A stretch of DNA of 64,000 nt from Bordetella parapertussis. GTDB lineage: Bacteria > Pseudomonadota > Gammaproteobacteria > Burkholderiales > JACQAP01. The notes beneath the pieces are model-generated. The model ran no database searches, was not told the origin of the DNA, and saw only the letters and a list, made by a program, of their open reading frames with translations. Shown piece by piece: positions 52,921 through 62,205 of the stretch; within the stretch, counting starts at the first letter, position 1, and every line of letters begins with the position of its first letter. Location: NCBI GenBank assembly GCA_945900965.1, contig CAMDKM010000004.1, forward strand, positions 60,092 through 124,091, given 5' to 3'. The position numbers and the translations under genes were made by a program.

Positions 52921-52925
52921 GGTTC

Positions 52926-54305
52926 TTATTCTTTCGGTCTGAAGTTCAATAGAAAATTCCGGAAATGCGCATGAAACAATTCCGCGTCATCGGGCACCGG
53001 CAGGGGTTGGGCCGCACGAATCGCGCGTTCCACTGCTGCATCCAATGTGGCGATTCTGCTGGATTTTCGCAGCCGCACTTCCACGACGTCGCCGCCCGCC
53101 AACAAAGATACCTCGAATATCGCTTCGGGATTGCCGCGAAGTTCGGGTGGCATCACGATCCGCTGACGAACCTTGGCACTGATGCGGGCGATGTACTCGT
53201 CGATCAGCGCCTGGGTCTGCACATTGGCGGCCCGGCCGGACAGCTCTTCCGCGCGTTCTCTCTCGGCCGCCGCGGCCTCTTCACGCAATTTGCGCGCCAA
53301 TTCGCGCTCACGCTCCAAGCGGCGATTTTCGGCCTCGATGCGACGTGCCTCCCTCTCGCTGTTCAGTACCTCGTTGCCGGGCGTATCTTCCTCCTGGCGA
53401 AGCTGTTCGGCCAGAGCAAGGGCTTTTTCGCGCCGTTGAGCTTCTTTGTTCACGGTGGGCGAGGGCGGAGGTGGCGGCGGAGGCTCCGCGGCACGTGGAG
53501 TTGGCGCGCGGGGCGTTAGCTCGGCAACCGGCTCCGCGGATCGAGTGCTAGCAGGTTCCTGGGTTGCGCGAACATTGGGTGAAGGGGCGATCGGGTTAGT
53601 GGTGGCAATAACTGGCGCGATAGATGGTTCGGCGGCCTGCGGTGCGGGTCGGCGTGCGTCGGCCACAGGGTCAGCTGGCCGCGCTAGCGGTGGTGCTTGT
53701 GTTGGTCGCGGAGTCGCTGAAGGTGAGGCCGGGGCAGACAACGTCGCGGACAGGGGTGTTTCGGTGGCGCGCGGCGCGAGAGGGCGCGGCTCGGAAAGAG
53801 GCTCGGCCGCCTTCGGTGCTGGCGGTGTTTGCGTCGGTCGTGCGGGCGAAGGCGCGGATGGCGTGGGCGCAGTTGCCACGGGCGGTATAGGCGCGGGCGG
53901 AGAGGTGGACTCGATTGCCCGGGGCGAGGGCGCGGGTGCGGGCAAGGTGGGCGACGTTGCCGAAGGCAAAGCGGAAATATTGGCCGCTGGCCGTTGTATC
54001 GGTCTGGGTGCCGGAGCCGTGAAGTCGGGTTGAAGAGGCGGCGACGCTTTGTCCTCCACTTTCGGCGGGCTTTGTCGTCGGGAACTGGCTTTGGGCGGCG
54101 GCGTATGCTGTGCACGCGAGACTGGCAAAGTGCCCCAGAGTTTGACTGTTGCCCGCGAAAGATCCACGGGCTTGAGGGTCATGCTGATGACCAATGTTCC
54201 GAGGATGGCCGCGTGCAAGGCAAGCACAATGAAGCCCGCGAGGACCGGAATCGGTTCGGAATCCGCTTCCTTGCGCAACCAGGTCATTAGCCGCATTGGA
54301 GTCAA
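52926..54305 (-). CDS. tolA: TolA with Pro-rich central linker
   Basis: 459 residues. One N-terminal inner-membrane helix (IPVLAGFIVLALHAAILGTL) is followed by about 230 residues rich in Pro/Ala/Ser/Thr (about 65-290), a shorter charged helical part (REARRIEAENRRLERERELA) and the C-terminal TolA/TonB-type domain (RISAKVRQRIVMPPELRGNP ... VVEVRLRKSSR). In most TolA proteins the middle is a long Ala/Lys/Glu helix; here it resembles TonB's linker. It transmits proton-motive force from TolQR to TolB-Pal. Confidence 0.9.
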   Translation of the reverse strand: MTPMRLMTWLRKEADSEPIPVLAGFIVLALHAAILGTLVISMTLKPVDLSRATVKLWGTLPVSRAQHTPPPKASSRRQSPPKVEDKASPPLQPDFTAPAPRPIQRPAANISALPSATSPTLPAPAPSPRAIESTSPPAPIPPVATAPTPSAPSPARPTQTPPAPKAAEPLSEPRPLAPRATETPLSATLSAPASPSATPRPTQAPPLARPADPVADARRPAPQAAEPSIAPVIATTNPIAPSPNVRATQEPASTRSAEPVAELTPRAPTPRAAEPPPPPPPSPTVNKEAQRREKALALAEQLRQEEDTPGNEVLNSEREARRIEAENRRLERERELARKLREEAAAAERERAEELSGRAANVQTQALIDEYIARISAKVRQRIVMPPELRGNPEAIFEVSLLAGGDVVEVRLRKSSRIATLDAAVERAIRAAQPLPVPDDAELFHAHFRNFLLNFRPKE

Positions 54306-54323
54306 TCGCCTAGTCGCTTGTCC

Positions 54324-54740
54324 TCACGGCTTCGGGATGGCGAGCAATCCCACGTTGTCCACGCGATTGCGCTGAAGCAAGTCCATGGTTTGCAACACCA
54401 AGTCGTATTTGATTTCCTTATCGGCGGTGATGATGACGGGCTGGTCCGGTTTGTTCAGCTGTTTGTTCTTGACGAATGCGGCAAGTTCGTCCCGGGTCAC
54501 CGCAATCGTCGCACCGGAAATGTTGTGATCGATGACGGATATTTTGCCGCTGGCGGCGATCTGGACTTCCATGGGTTGCGTCGGCGCATTGTTGACGCGA
54601 CCAACCGAGGGCAAGTCGATGATGCCGGGGGTAATCATGGGTGCCGTCACCATGAAAATCACCAGCAGCACGAGCACAACGTCGATGTAGGGCACAACGT
54701 TTATCTGGCTCAGAGGGCGTGCCTGGCGTCGGAAGGCCAT
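54324..54740 (-). CDS. tolR: Tol biopolymer transport protein TolR (ExbD family)
   Basis: 138 residues. The membrane helix near the N-terminus contains the essential Asp (QINVVPYIDVVLVLLVIFMV), followed by the periplasmic ExbD domain (SKISV-type GKISVIDHNISGATIAVTRD) and KPDQPVIITADKEIKYDLVL. It partners TolQ as the proton-driven stator/rotor. Starts at the base after the tolQ stop. Confidence 0.95.
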   Translation of the reverse strand: MAFRRQARPLSQINVVPYIDVVLVLLVIFMVTAPMITPGIIDLPSVGRVNNAPTQPMEVQIAASGKISVIDHNISGATIAVTRDELAAFVKNKQLNKPDQPVIITADKEIKYDLVLQTMDLLQRNRVDNVGLLAIPKP

Positions 54741-55430
54741 TTACTTGCCTCCGGAGGCGTTGGATTGAAGGGCATCGAAAAACTCTTCGATGAAGCCTTC
54801 AAAGTTGCCGGACAGGCCATCCAGCTTGCGCAACAGATGATTGAAGCCAATCAATGCCGGGATGGCGGCGAACAGCCCCATCGCCGTGGCGATCAGCGCT
54901 TCCGCGATGCCGGGGGCGACACTGGCCAGCGATGCCTGGCCCACGGTGGCCAGGCCGCGGAAGGAATTCATGATGCCCCAGACTGTGCCAAACAGTCCGA
55001 TATAGGGACTGACCGAACTGACCGTTGCCAGATAGGAGAGATTGGTTTCCAGTTTTGTCATTTCCTTCTGAAAAGCGGCACGCATCACGCGCCGGGTTCT
55101 GTCCCATTGGGCCGTGCTCAGTACGCCGTTCGAGCGCTTGCTCTGCCGGGTAAACTCGCGGTACCCGGCTTCAAATATGCGTTCAGTGCTGGCGCCGCGA
55201 AGCCTTTCGGCCGAGACTTTGCGGTAAAGCGCCTCGTAGTCCTTGCTGTCCTGCCATACTTTCTCGAATTTTTCCGTGTGGTCGAGCGTCTCCCGGAAGG
55301 AAGCGAACTTGCGGATCATATGCCACCAGGATACGACCGACAGGCCGAGCAAAATCAGCATTACCAGCTTTACCAGCAAACTTGCGTTCGATATCAGCGC
55401 AAGAAAGCCCAGGTCGTGAGCGACATTCAT
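54741..55430 (-). CDS. tolQ: Tol-Pal proton channel protein TolQ (MotA/TolQ/ExbB family)
   Basis: 229 residues with three membrane helices (SLLVKLVMLILLGLSVVSWW near the N-terminus) and the family core LSYLATVSSVSPYIGLFGTV, WGIMNSFRGLATVGQASLAS and IAEALIATAMGLFAAIPALI. First gene of the tolQRAB-pal-cpoB operon; no ybgC thioesterase gene precedes it. The 243-bp region to the divergent hydrolase gene should hold the promoters. Confidence 0.96.
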   Translation of the reverse strand: MNVAHDLGFLALISNASLLVKLVMLILLGLSVVSWWHMIRKFASFRETLDHTEKFEKVWQDSKDYEALYRKVSAERLRGASTERIFEAGYREFTRQSKRSNGVLSTAQWDRTRRVMRAAFQKEMTKLETNLSYLATVSSVSPYIGLFGTVWGIMNSFRGLATVGQASLASVAPGIAEALIATAMGLFAAIPALIGFNHLLRKLDGLSGNFEGFIEEFFDALQSNASGGK

Positions 55431-55673
55431 CTGTTAAACCCCATCCCTTTCTGCGATTCCATGGAATCCGGCAGTCCCGCTTGTAATACCGGGCCGCAGC
55501 GATCGGCTGCGAATTGAAATATTGTTCGGCCTCGTAGAGGTGGCCGCTCTGCACGGAACCAGGTCCAAAGCAATAATTGGGCGCGCCTCTGTGCGGACGC
55601 CAAAATGCGGTCGTGGCGAACGTATACTGTGCTGCGGCGTCCGACGGACCGTCTCACCTGGAGCTCAAACACC

Positions 55674-56726
55674 ATGCTACGACACCTATGTTTTGCAATG
55701 CTGTGCGCGCACATGTCGCTGGCGCAGGCGGGCGACGAACCCAGGATCTTCACCATCGGCACGTTTGCCTTCGAAAACGGCAGCACCCTGAACGATATGC
55801 GGGTCGCCTACGACACTTATGGCGAATTGAATGCGACGCGAGACAATGCCATCCTGGTGACCCACGGCGCCAGCCAGGGAAAGAACGGCTACAAGATTCT
55901 TATCGGGCCAGGCAAGGCTTTCGATACCAACAAATATTTCGTCATCACGGTGGATGCCATCGGGGGAGGCGGATCGAGCAAACCGGCCGATGGACTGGCG
56001 GCGCAATTTCCCGCGTATACGATCCGCGACATGGTGCGCGCCCAGCACGAGTTGCTGACCAAGGGGCTTGGGGTGAAAACGCTGGTCGCGGTAGGGGGTG
56101 CTTCCATGGGGTCATTTCAGGCGTTGGAATGGGGCATTCACTTTCCCGACTTCGCCAGGGGCTTGTTACTGATCGTGCCCGGCGCCCGTAGCGACCGGCA
56201 TGTCCAGGCAATATTCGATGCCGTCGTGAACACAATCCAACTGGATTCGAAGTGGAACAATGGCAATTACACCGAGAATCCGGTCGATGGCATCATCACA
56301 GCCGGCATGATTTATTTTCCCTGGCTCTATAGCGACGAACATCTCAACACGCTGGTGAGCAATGAGCAGTACCAGAAAGCGCAGCGTGCCTTTGGCACGG
56401 CCTGGGCCAAAATCTGGGATGCACGCAGCCTGATTTACCGATACCAGGCCACAGCAAATCATGATGTGTCCAAGCCGTTTAACGGGGACTTGCTGCAGGC
56501 CCTGGGTCGCATCAAGGCCAAAGCCCTGATCATGCCCGGCATGACTGATCGCACCTTGCCAAGCTACATGGCGAGGGAGATTTACCGGGGCGTGAAAAAT
56601 AGCCTTTACGTGGAAATTCCGTCTTACCTCGGACACCTCGCCTGTTGCCCCGGCAGCGAAGACAGTGCGGAGTACATATTCGTTTCCGATCAGATCAGGC
56701 GATTTCTCGCGGATCTGTCCAAATGA
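55674..56726 (+). CDS. Exported alpha/beta hydrolase, MetX (homoserine O-acetyltransferase)-like
   Basis: 350 residues from ATG 55674 (TGGAG 11 bp upstream). A signal peptide (LCFAMLCAHMSLAQAGDE) precedes an alpha/beta-hydrolase fold with MRVAYDTYGELNATRDNAIL, the nucleophile elbow VGGASMGSFQALEW (Ser) and MPGMTDRTLPS (Asp), and a late His in YLGHLACCPGSED. MetX acyltransferases are cytoplasmic, so export suggests a hydrolase or acyltransferase with another substrate. Divergent from tolQ; monocistronic. Confidence 0.85.
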   Translation: MLRHLCFAMLCAHMSLAQAGDEPRIFTIGTFAFENGSTLNDMRVAYDTYGELNATRDNAILVTHGASQGKNGYKILIGPGKAFDTNKYFVITVDAIGGGGSSKPADGLAAQFPAYTIRDMVRAQHELLTKGLGVKTLVAVGGASMGSFQALEWGIHFPDFARGLLLIVPGARSDRHVQAIFDAVVNTIQLDSKWNNGNYTENPVDGIITAGMIYFPWLYSDEHLNTLVSNEQYQKAQRAFGTAWAKIWDARSLIYRYQATANHDVSKPFNGDLLQALGRIKAKALIMPGMTDRTLPSYMAREIYRGVKNSLYVEIPSYLGHLACCPGSEDSAEYIFVSDQIRRFLADLSK

Positions 56727-57060
56727 ATTGCTCGCGAATCGGAATTGGACAGAAGCCAGCCCCTACTTTTTAATTCCGCATACCCAACGGCGATACCGGC
56801 CGTTTACCTGGAGGGCGGTGCAGAAAATCGGCGGTGAGAATTCCGTAGCGCACATCGATTTTCCAGTTTCAGATGTCGCTGCTTAGCGACATTTTCAATG
56901 GCGCATGGCAAGTCGGTCGAATCTTAAAGCCGCTTATCCTGCTATAAACACCATTCGGCGGATTTTCCTTTTTTGCAGTTCAAATAAAGAGTCGAATATC
57001 CAGGTGCCCTACCAATGGTTGCGGGCAATTACAGGTTTGGGATACCGGAGGAATTCATTC
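56727..57060. other. Gap without recognised genes
   Basis: 334 bp of lower GC content than the flanking genes. Contains a short dyad at about 56872-56892 (GATGTCGCTGCTTAGCGACA-like) and, at the end, the Shine-Dalgarno of the next gene. Nothing else recognised. Confidence 0.5.
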
Positions 57061-57408
57061 ATGATCGCAAGACGACCACCTAAGGGCAACCTGCGGGGCG
57101 CTCCAATGCAGCGGCCGCCAAGCGCGGCACAAGGTGCATTTATCGAAGGTAGAGTGTTGCCCATGAATTCGTTGTTGCATGGCGCCCATTACAACGGATT
57201 GCTGGACGAAGAGTTAACGATCGGCCGCTGGCATTCGAAAAAGCGCCGCTTTATTTTCTGGGAGCGCAACGTTGCACAGCCGCGGGCCACGGCGATTGCG
57301 CATGTGGCCGACCCCGGTACCGGCCCACGATTTGCGCCGCTTTCCCGGCACGAGAGCGAGCGTGAAACACATATCAGCGATTTCGCTTTTGAGACGACCG
57401 GCACCTGA
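57061..57408 (+). CDS. Hypothetical protein (115 aa), unknown
   Basis: ATG 57061 is preceded by CGGAGGAATTC, a strong ribosome site, which decides the start over the open frame back to 56905. The protein is basic and Arg/Pro-rich at the start (MIARRPPKGNLRGAPMQRPP), with no membrane helix, then RFIFWERNVAQPRATAIAHV and an acidic C-terminus (ISDFAFETTGT). The WHSKKRRFIFWE segment looks structured. No family recognised. Confidence 0.5.
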   Translation: MIARRPPKGNLRGAPMQRPPSAAQGAFIEGRVLPMNSLLHGAHYNGLLDEELTIGRWHSKKRRFIFWERNVAQPRATAIAHVADPGTGPRFAPLSRHESERETHISDFAFETTGT

Positions 57409-57630
57409 AATTGTCTACGCCTGAACAACCTGGATTCCCGTTCCCCGATAAGATCATTCGAGAACAAGTTCCGCGAAAATGAAATCCGGCGACTAACCCG
57501 GCATTTCCTCCCATTCGAAATCGACGCTCCTAGAACAGTGACGAGCGAATTCCAGGCAGATTGAGGTGCGACCTCTCGTTGAGGTCAATATACTAAAATT
57601 AACCCGTGTCCCAATCTTCAGGAATCGGTC

Positions 57631-58761
57631 GTGAATTTTCCAGTATTTCTGATTGCTCTTGCCCTGCTGCCCGTTGCCGTTTACGGCCACGAAACCGAGA
57701 CGCCCGAATCCGCGGCAATTGCCCGATATACTTTTGCGTGGCCACTGGGCGAGGGCATGCCCAAGCCGCGCGGCGCCAGCACCAAGGGTGCGCCTGTCAC
57801 GCTGGATACGGAGCCAACGCAGGAATGGGTCCGTCTGCGTGCGCCGGGGCTGAGCGATTTCGAACGGGACCGCCGCGCCATCCTGGCGATGGCCGGCCCT
57901 TATCGTGTGAGTTTCGATTTTCTCGAAGTGGCCCGCTACGATCCTGCGCTCAAGCCGGATGCCCCCTATCAGAGCTGGGGAACGGAATTCGTATTCGTCA
58001 GCGAGGACCGCAACGATTTCATCGCCCTGCAGCATATTCTGGTGATGCGTATTCTTCAGCAGGACGCCAGGGAGAGCGAGGCGTTTGTGATTCGCCACTG
58101 GCGACAGGAATGGCATTACCAAGCCAGCACCGTGTTGGACTATCGCGGGTCACACACTTGGTCCCTGAGAAAAATTTCCGAGGATCAGCGCCGGGGCAAG
58201 TGGGTCCAATCCGTGTATCAAGTCGACGACTCGCCGCGATACGGTGCGATCGGCCGCTGGCAGCATAGCGACAGTTTCTCCGCCTGGATCAGTGACGAAA
58301 CATGGCGGCCGCTGCCCCGTCGAGAATGGAGCGTGCGCAGCGATTATCAGGTTTTGGTGGGAACCAATCGCCACACCGTGATGCCGACAGGGTGGCTCCA
58401 GGAAGAAAATAATCTCAAGCTGGCGCTGGATGGCGAGGGGAAACCCCGCGAGGCGCTGCCTTATCTTGCCCGCGAATATGGCTTGGCCCGCTACGATCGC
58501 ATCCGCAACTACGATTTTTCTCGGGGCAAAGATTATTTCGACAAGACGGAGCCGTTTTGGCGCGAAGTTCGTGCCGCGTGGAACAGGATCTTCAAATCCA
58601 GTGGCGGCGCGAGGCTATCAAAGCCGGTGGACCAGGGGCAACTGTTCGTGACTTTTTTCGAGTACGCCGACAAGCTCGCCGAAGGCGAAGTGTTCCGCAT
58701 CGAGGAAGCACGCTCGCTGATTGAAAAGACCCTGCGGCAAATCTACCTGGCTGGGTCTTGA
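57631..58761 (+). CDS. DUF6607-like exported protein
   Basis: 376 residues with a signal peptide (VFLIALALLPVAVYGHE). The body includes RYTFAWPLGEGMPKPRGAST, EWHYQASTVLDYRGSHTWSL and LVGTNRHTVMPTGWLQEENN, rich in Trp/Tyr, as recalled for the uncharacterised DUF6607 family, often seen near heme or iron uptake genes. No such genes are adjacent here. Function unknown; the family call is from memory of the motif pattern. It converges tightly (6 bp) with the following minus-strand gene. Confidence 0.7.
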   Translation: MNFPVFLIALALLPVAVYGHETETPESAAIARYTFAWPLGEGMPKPRGASTKGAPVTLDTEPTQEWVRLRAPGLSDFERDRRAILAMAGPYRVSFDFLEVARYDPALKPDAPYQSWGTEFVFVSEDRNDFIALQHILVMRILQQDARESEAFVIRHWRQEWHYQASTVLDYRGSHTWSLRKISEDQRRGKWVQSVYQVDDSPRYGAIGRWQHSDSFSAWISDETWRPLPRREWSVRSDYQVLVGTNRHTVMPTGWLQEENNLKLALDGEGKPREALPYLAREYGLARYDRIRNYDFSRGKDYFDKTEPFWREVRAAWNRIFKSSGGARLSKPVDQGQLFVTFFEYADKLAEGEVFRIEEARSLIEKTLRQIYLAGS

Positions 58762-58767
58762 GACAAA

Positions 58768-59637
58768 TCACACCACCCGAAGATGACGTTTCGCCACCGC
58801 CTGGACCGGCTCGTCGCCCGGGGCCGGCGGAGGATTTTGTTCAGTACTGCGATACGTAACGCCGTGCTCGATCGATGCCTTGACCACCCTGAAATAGGGG
58901 GAAATATCGAAATCTCGCGGTGAATACAGGCTGAAATGGCGAATGGTCAAAATTTCCCGATTGTGGTCATCCGCACCGGGGTTATCCCGACGCCTGACCA
59001 TATGGGGCAGGATCGGATAGCCCACCGACTGAAAGGCCTGAGCGATCAGGGTCGAGCAGATGGCCTTGGTCGGGTCGCTGCTGCCAAGCGCCATCATGCG
59101 GCGTCGCCAGCGTCTCGGAAGCGGGGGAGTGGGCAACAAATATCGTCCGAGATCGATCAGATTCTTCAGATCGTATTTTTGGCCCAGGCGCGACATTGCG
59201 TAATCAACTACACGTTTGACATCTTCCGGAACAAGCGCCTCCGGCCGGCAGATTCGCGTATGGAAGGTCGCATACGTGCTCCAGGGTATGGCGATGACTC
59301 CCTGAACAATATCCACTTCGACCAGAAACGGCTCTTCCTTGCCGTTATTGGCGAGATTCGGCATCGGACCGACGCAAATCGCCGAGTGCGACCAGGTGGA
59401 TTGGGTTAAATATTTGATTGCATTGCTTACGCGGGTATTGCCCTCGACCAGCAACACGTCCCCAGCACGCAGGGTCGCTGCCACCTGACCGGCTAGCGCT
59501 GTCGTTAACGGTTGGTAACTGGTAAGCGGCGTCGTGAGATAACGCGCCAGTGCCCTCCCGATCCATCTTGAAATGCGACGCAACATGAGCTGCTTTCGAG
59601 GCGAACTTTTCCAATGAAAAAGCATGTCCCATGCCAT
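58768..59637 (-). CDS. YiiX/YaeF-like permuted papain-fold (NlpC/P60-type) enzyme
   Basis: 289 residues from ATG 59637; ATG 59586 and 59709 are alternatives and no ribosome site decides. The permuted NlpC/P60 arrangement is visible: a Gly-Asp motif (LRAGDVLLVEGNTRVSNAIK), the catalytic His (TQSTWSHSAICVG) before the catalytic Cys (KAICSTLIAQAFQSVGYP). Members cleave amide or ester bonds in lipids or peptides. It may be membrane-associated through a basic amphipathic N-terminus. Substrate unknown. Confidence 0.8.
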   Translation of the reverse strand: MAWDMLFHWKSSPRKQLMLRRISRWIGRALARYLTTPLTSYQPLTTALAGQVAATLRAGDVLLVEGNTRVSNAIKYLTQSTWSHSAICVGPMPNLANNGKEEPFLVEVDIVQGVIAIPWSTYATFHTRICRPEALVPEDVKRVVDYAMSRLGQKYDLKNLIDLGRYLLPTPPLPRRWRRRMMALGSSDPTKAICSTLIAQAFQSVGYPILPHMVRRRDNPGADDHNREILTIRHFSLYSPRDFDISPYFRVVKASIEHGVTYRSTEQNPPPAPGDEPVQAVAKRHLRVV

Positions 59638-59807
59638 GGCAGGTACCAAGGAAAATTGGCGGCCCCCATCAAGCGGACCTGGATTTGCGATATCGGCGGT
59701 CAAGATCATCGTAAATGAGGGGCGGCGTTGATGCGCAAAACCTGCCGCGTTCGGAACAATTTCGCGTGAAGTGTGGCCTGAAATGTTCTGGCCGAAAGTC
59801 AGCAGGA

Positions 59808-60518
59808 CTATTTGTCCAGCTTATGTATCAGGGCTTCGCCGTCATTGCTGGCGACGTTTACTCGTGTGTTCACCGGATAATGTTCGATAGCGGTAATGCC
59901 ATGTTCCAGCGTATCGGCCAACGCTCGTGCGGGATCGATGGAGTTTGACCCCAGCCAGGCCGGTTCCGCGTCCTTCGACAAGAGTACCGGCATGCGATCA
60001 TGGACGTCGGCCGCCGGGCCCACCGCGTCGCGAGTCAGGATGGCGCAACTGGTACGCCACTGATCGTCGTTCGCCGGCTTCCACATCGCCATGACGCCGG
60101 CCATTGCCAGCAGGCTGTCGTCCGGAGCATGCAGGAAATGCGGTTGCTTCAACTGGATAATTTCGCCGGTTGCCGGGTCAGTGCGCTGCGTCTGTCGCCA
60201 TTCATACCAGCCTGCCGCGGGAATCAGGCAGCGGGATTTTGCCAGCGGGCCTTTCCACATGGGCTTGGCTGCCGCTTCTTCTGAGCGCGCGTTGTGGGTC
60301 ATGCGCGGCGGCTTCGGCTCCTTCCACCAGGCCGGAATCAAACCCCATCGCGCCATGACAATTTCGAGTTCCCCAGTGGAACGATTCACCCTGAGTATCG
60401 GAATGATCGAGGTGGGAGACACGTTGAAACGGCGGCCGAAGGGATTGTCATTGTGCCGGCCAATATGCCAAAGGCGTTCGATTTCGGCTTCCGCGGGACT
60501 GACGTAGCGACCACACAT
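59808..60518 (-). CDS. SRAP-domain protein (YedK/HMCES-like abasic-site DNA-protein crosslinker)
   Basis: 236 residues starting MCGRYVSPAE, where Cys2 becomes the N-terminal nucleophile after Met removal. Conserved residues include the Asn/Arg of THNARSEEAAAKPMWKGP, the Glu of CLIPAAGWYEWRQT and His in VHDRMPVLL. SRAP proteins form a thiazolidine link to abasic sites in single-stranded DNA and protect them at forks. Full length; transcribed alone. Confidence 0.95.
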   Translation of the reverse strand: MCGRYVSPAEAEIERLWHIGRHNDNPFGRRFNVSPTSIIPILRVNRSTGELEIVMARWGLIPAWWKEPKPPRMTHNARSEEAAAKPMWKGPLAKSRCLIPAAGWYEWRQTQRTDPATGEIIQLKQPHFLHAPDDSLLAMAGVMAMWKPANDDQWRTSCAILTRDAVGPAADVHDRMPVLLSKDAEPAWLGSNSIDPARALADTLEHGITAIEHYPVNTRVNVASNDGEALIHKLDK

Positions 60519-60694
60519 AGTGACAAATTATCGTTTGATCGGCGTTGCGCGTGGTGTGAAAAATTGTGACGTGAAAAATACCGGACGGCTGATTGGCACC
60601 ATTACTGCTCCACTGCCCGCCTCTGCTTGAAGGAATTGTCAGTATGATCCTCTTCATGCGCCAAATGTCATGCGTGATCCCGGGCGGTGTTCAC

Positions 60695-61711
60695 ATGCTA
60701 TCAAGCTGCTTCCGTCCGGCGTTGCATTTCGCGATACTTCTAGCGCTCCACGGCAGGCAGTTGTCGGCGGCCGACGCGCCGAGCCCAAGCCTTGGCCTGC
60801 CACTCGAGTGCAAGATCAGGGAAACTTGCTGGGTGGCAAATTATCTGGATGTGGATAGCACTCCGGTTGCCCGGGATTTCCACTGTAACGCCCGTACTTA
60901 CGACGGGCATGACGGTGTGGACTTCGCGATTCGAGATCGGAGTGTCATGACGCGGGGACTAGCTGTTGTCGCCAGCCTGCCCGGTGTGGTGAAAAACTTC
61001 CGCGACAATATGCCGGATGTGGCAATCAATGACGCGGCCTCGCGCGCGACGGTTCGTGGACGCGAATGCGGGAATGGCGTGGTCATCGACCATGCCAATG
61101 GATGGCAAACCCAGTATTGTCATCTGCGTCAGGGCAGCGTGAGAGTAAGGCCGGGAGAGAAGGTAGAGGCCGGTGCGTCGATCGGGCAAGTGGGATTGTC
61201 GGGCCACACGGAATTTCCCCATCTGCATTTCGCCGTGCGGTTTCAGGGCAAGATAATCGATCCATTTACCGGCCTGAACCTGCGGGACGGTTGCGGAAAA
61301 CAGGCCGACACTCTTTGGCGAAGCGATCTTCGTCTGGATTACGAGCCTGTTGCCTTGTACAACGCCGGATTCGCACCCGGGCCGCCCGATATCGAATCCA
61401 TTAGAAATGGCGATCGAACCGATGGCCCGCTTCCCGCCAATGCGCCGGCGCTTGTAATGTGGGTGGATCTGCTTGGCGTTCAAGTCGGCGACAAACTGCG
61501 TTTTCGGCTCAGGGACCCAAGCGGGAAGTTGATATTTGAGCGCGAGGTGCTCATTGATAAAACTCAGGCACGTCGATTTGTCTATGCCGGACGCAAACGC
61601 ACCGCGAATGCATGGCCGGCGGGCAGTTTTTCGGGAGAAGTAATTCACACGCGAGTCATCGCGGGGCGGCCGCAGGAGATCAAGGTCGAGACAATGGTTT
61701 TTGTTCAGTGA
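60695..61711 (+). CDS. M23-family metallopeptidase (LytM-like, exported)
   Basis: 338 residues from ATG 60695, giving a clean signal peptide (MLSSCFRPALHFAILLALHG); ATG 60644 has a GGA-type ribosome site and is an alternative. LytM zinc motifs are present: HDGVDFAIRD (first His-x3-Asp), NGWQTQYCHL and HLHFAVRFQGK (His-x-His). It probably cleaves peptidoglycan cross-bridges in the periplasm. The C-terminal 110 residues form an extra beta-rich domain (MWVDLLGVQVGDKLRFRLRD) of unknown role. Confidence 0.9.
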   Translation: MLSSCFRPALHFAILLALHGRQLSAADAPSPSLGLPLECKIRETCWVANYLDVDSTPVARDFHCNARTYDGHDGVDFAIRDRSVMTRGLAVVASLPGVVKNFRDNMPDVAINDAASRATVRGRECGNGVVIDHANGWQTQYCHLRQGSVRVRPGEKVEAGASIGQVGLSGHTEFPHLHFAVRFQGKIIDPFTGLNLRDGCGKQADTLWRSDLRLDYEPVALYNAGFAPGPPDIESIRNGDRTDGPLPANAPALVMWVDLLGVQVGDKLRFRLRDPSGKLIFEREVLIDKTQARRFVYAGRKRTANAWPAGSFSGEVIHTRVIAGRPQEIKVETMVFVQ

Positions 61712-61842
61712 CGACCTGTCGCAATCAGGCGACGCGGCCTAAAAGTATCAAGTCCGGCCTCATGCCGGGTGCTTAAACTGGTATGCTTCCTGCGCGCAAT
61801 TTTTATTGCATTCTCATTCCAACGTTTCTGACAGGGGAATTC

Positions 61843-62205
61843 ATGAAGAAAATTATTGTTGTGTCCTGCCTCGCGCTGTTGACCATGTCCGTTCCGGCAG
61901 CTGCCGAGCAGGTGGCAGATACCAAAGCTTGCACTGCCGAAGCCGCCAAAAAAGCATTAAAGGGCGACAAACGCACGGCGTTCGTCAAGAACTGCCTTGC
62001 CGCCAAAGCCAAGCCGAAATCCGATGCTGCTGGGGCTGCACCGGGACCGAAGCCTGCCAAGCCGGACTCCGCGGCAACTCCACCTGCCCCAAGTGCGACA
62101 GCAGTCGACGGAAAAGCGCGGCAGCGATGCGAGGATCTGGCAAGACAATCCAATGTATCGCCGGCAAAGAAAAACGAATTCATGAGCAAATGTATGGCGG
62201 GGTGA
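61843..62205 (+). CDS. PsiF-family small exported protein
   Basis: 120 residues from ATG 61843 (AGGGGAA upstream). Signal peptide IIVVSCLALLTMSVPAAAEQ. Two Cys-containing repeats (CTAEAAKKALKGDKRTAFVK-NCL and CEDLARQSNVSPAKKNEFMS-KCM) flank a Pro/Ala linker. PsiF proteins are phosphate-starvation-induced periplasmic proteins of unknown activity; the Pro/Ala linker is longer here. Confidence 0.85.
   Translation: MKKIIVVSCLALLTMSVPAAAEQVADTKACTAEAAKKALKGDKRTAFVKNCLAAKAKPKSDAAGAAPGPKPAKPDSAATPPAPSATAVDGKARQRCEDLARQSNVSPAKKNEFMSKCMAG

Noticed and set aside
57409..57630. Search for tRNA or small RNA in this gap
   Set aside because: No cloverleaf; only a half-site of the ATTCCC repeat at 57429-57447 was found.
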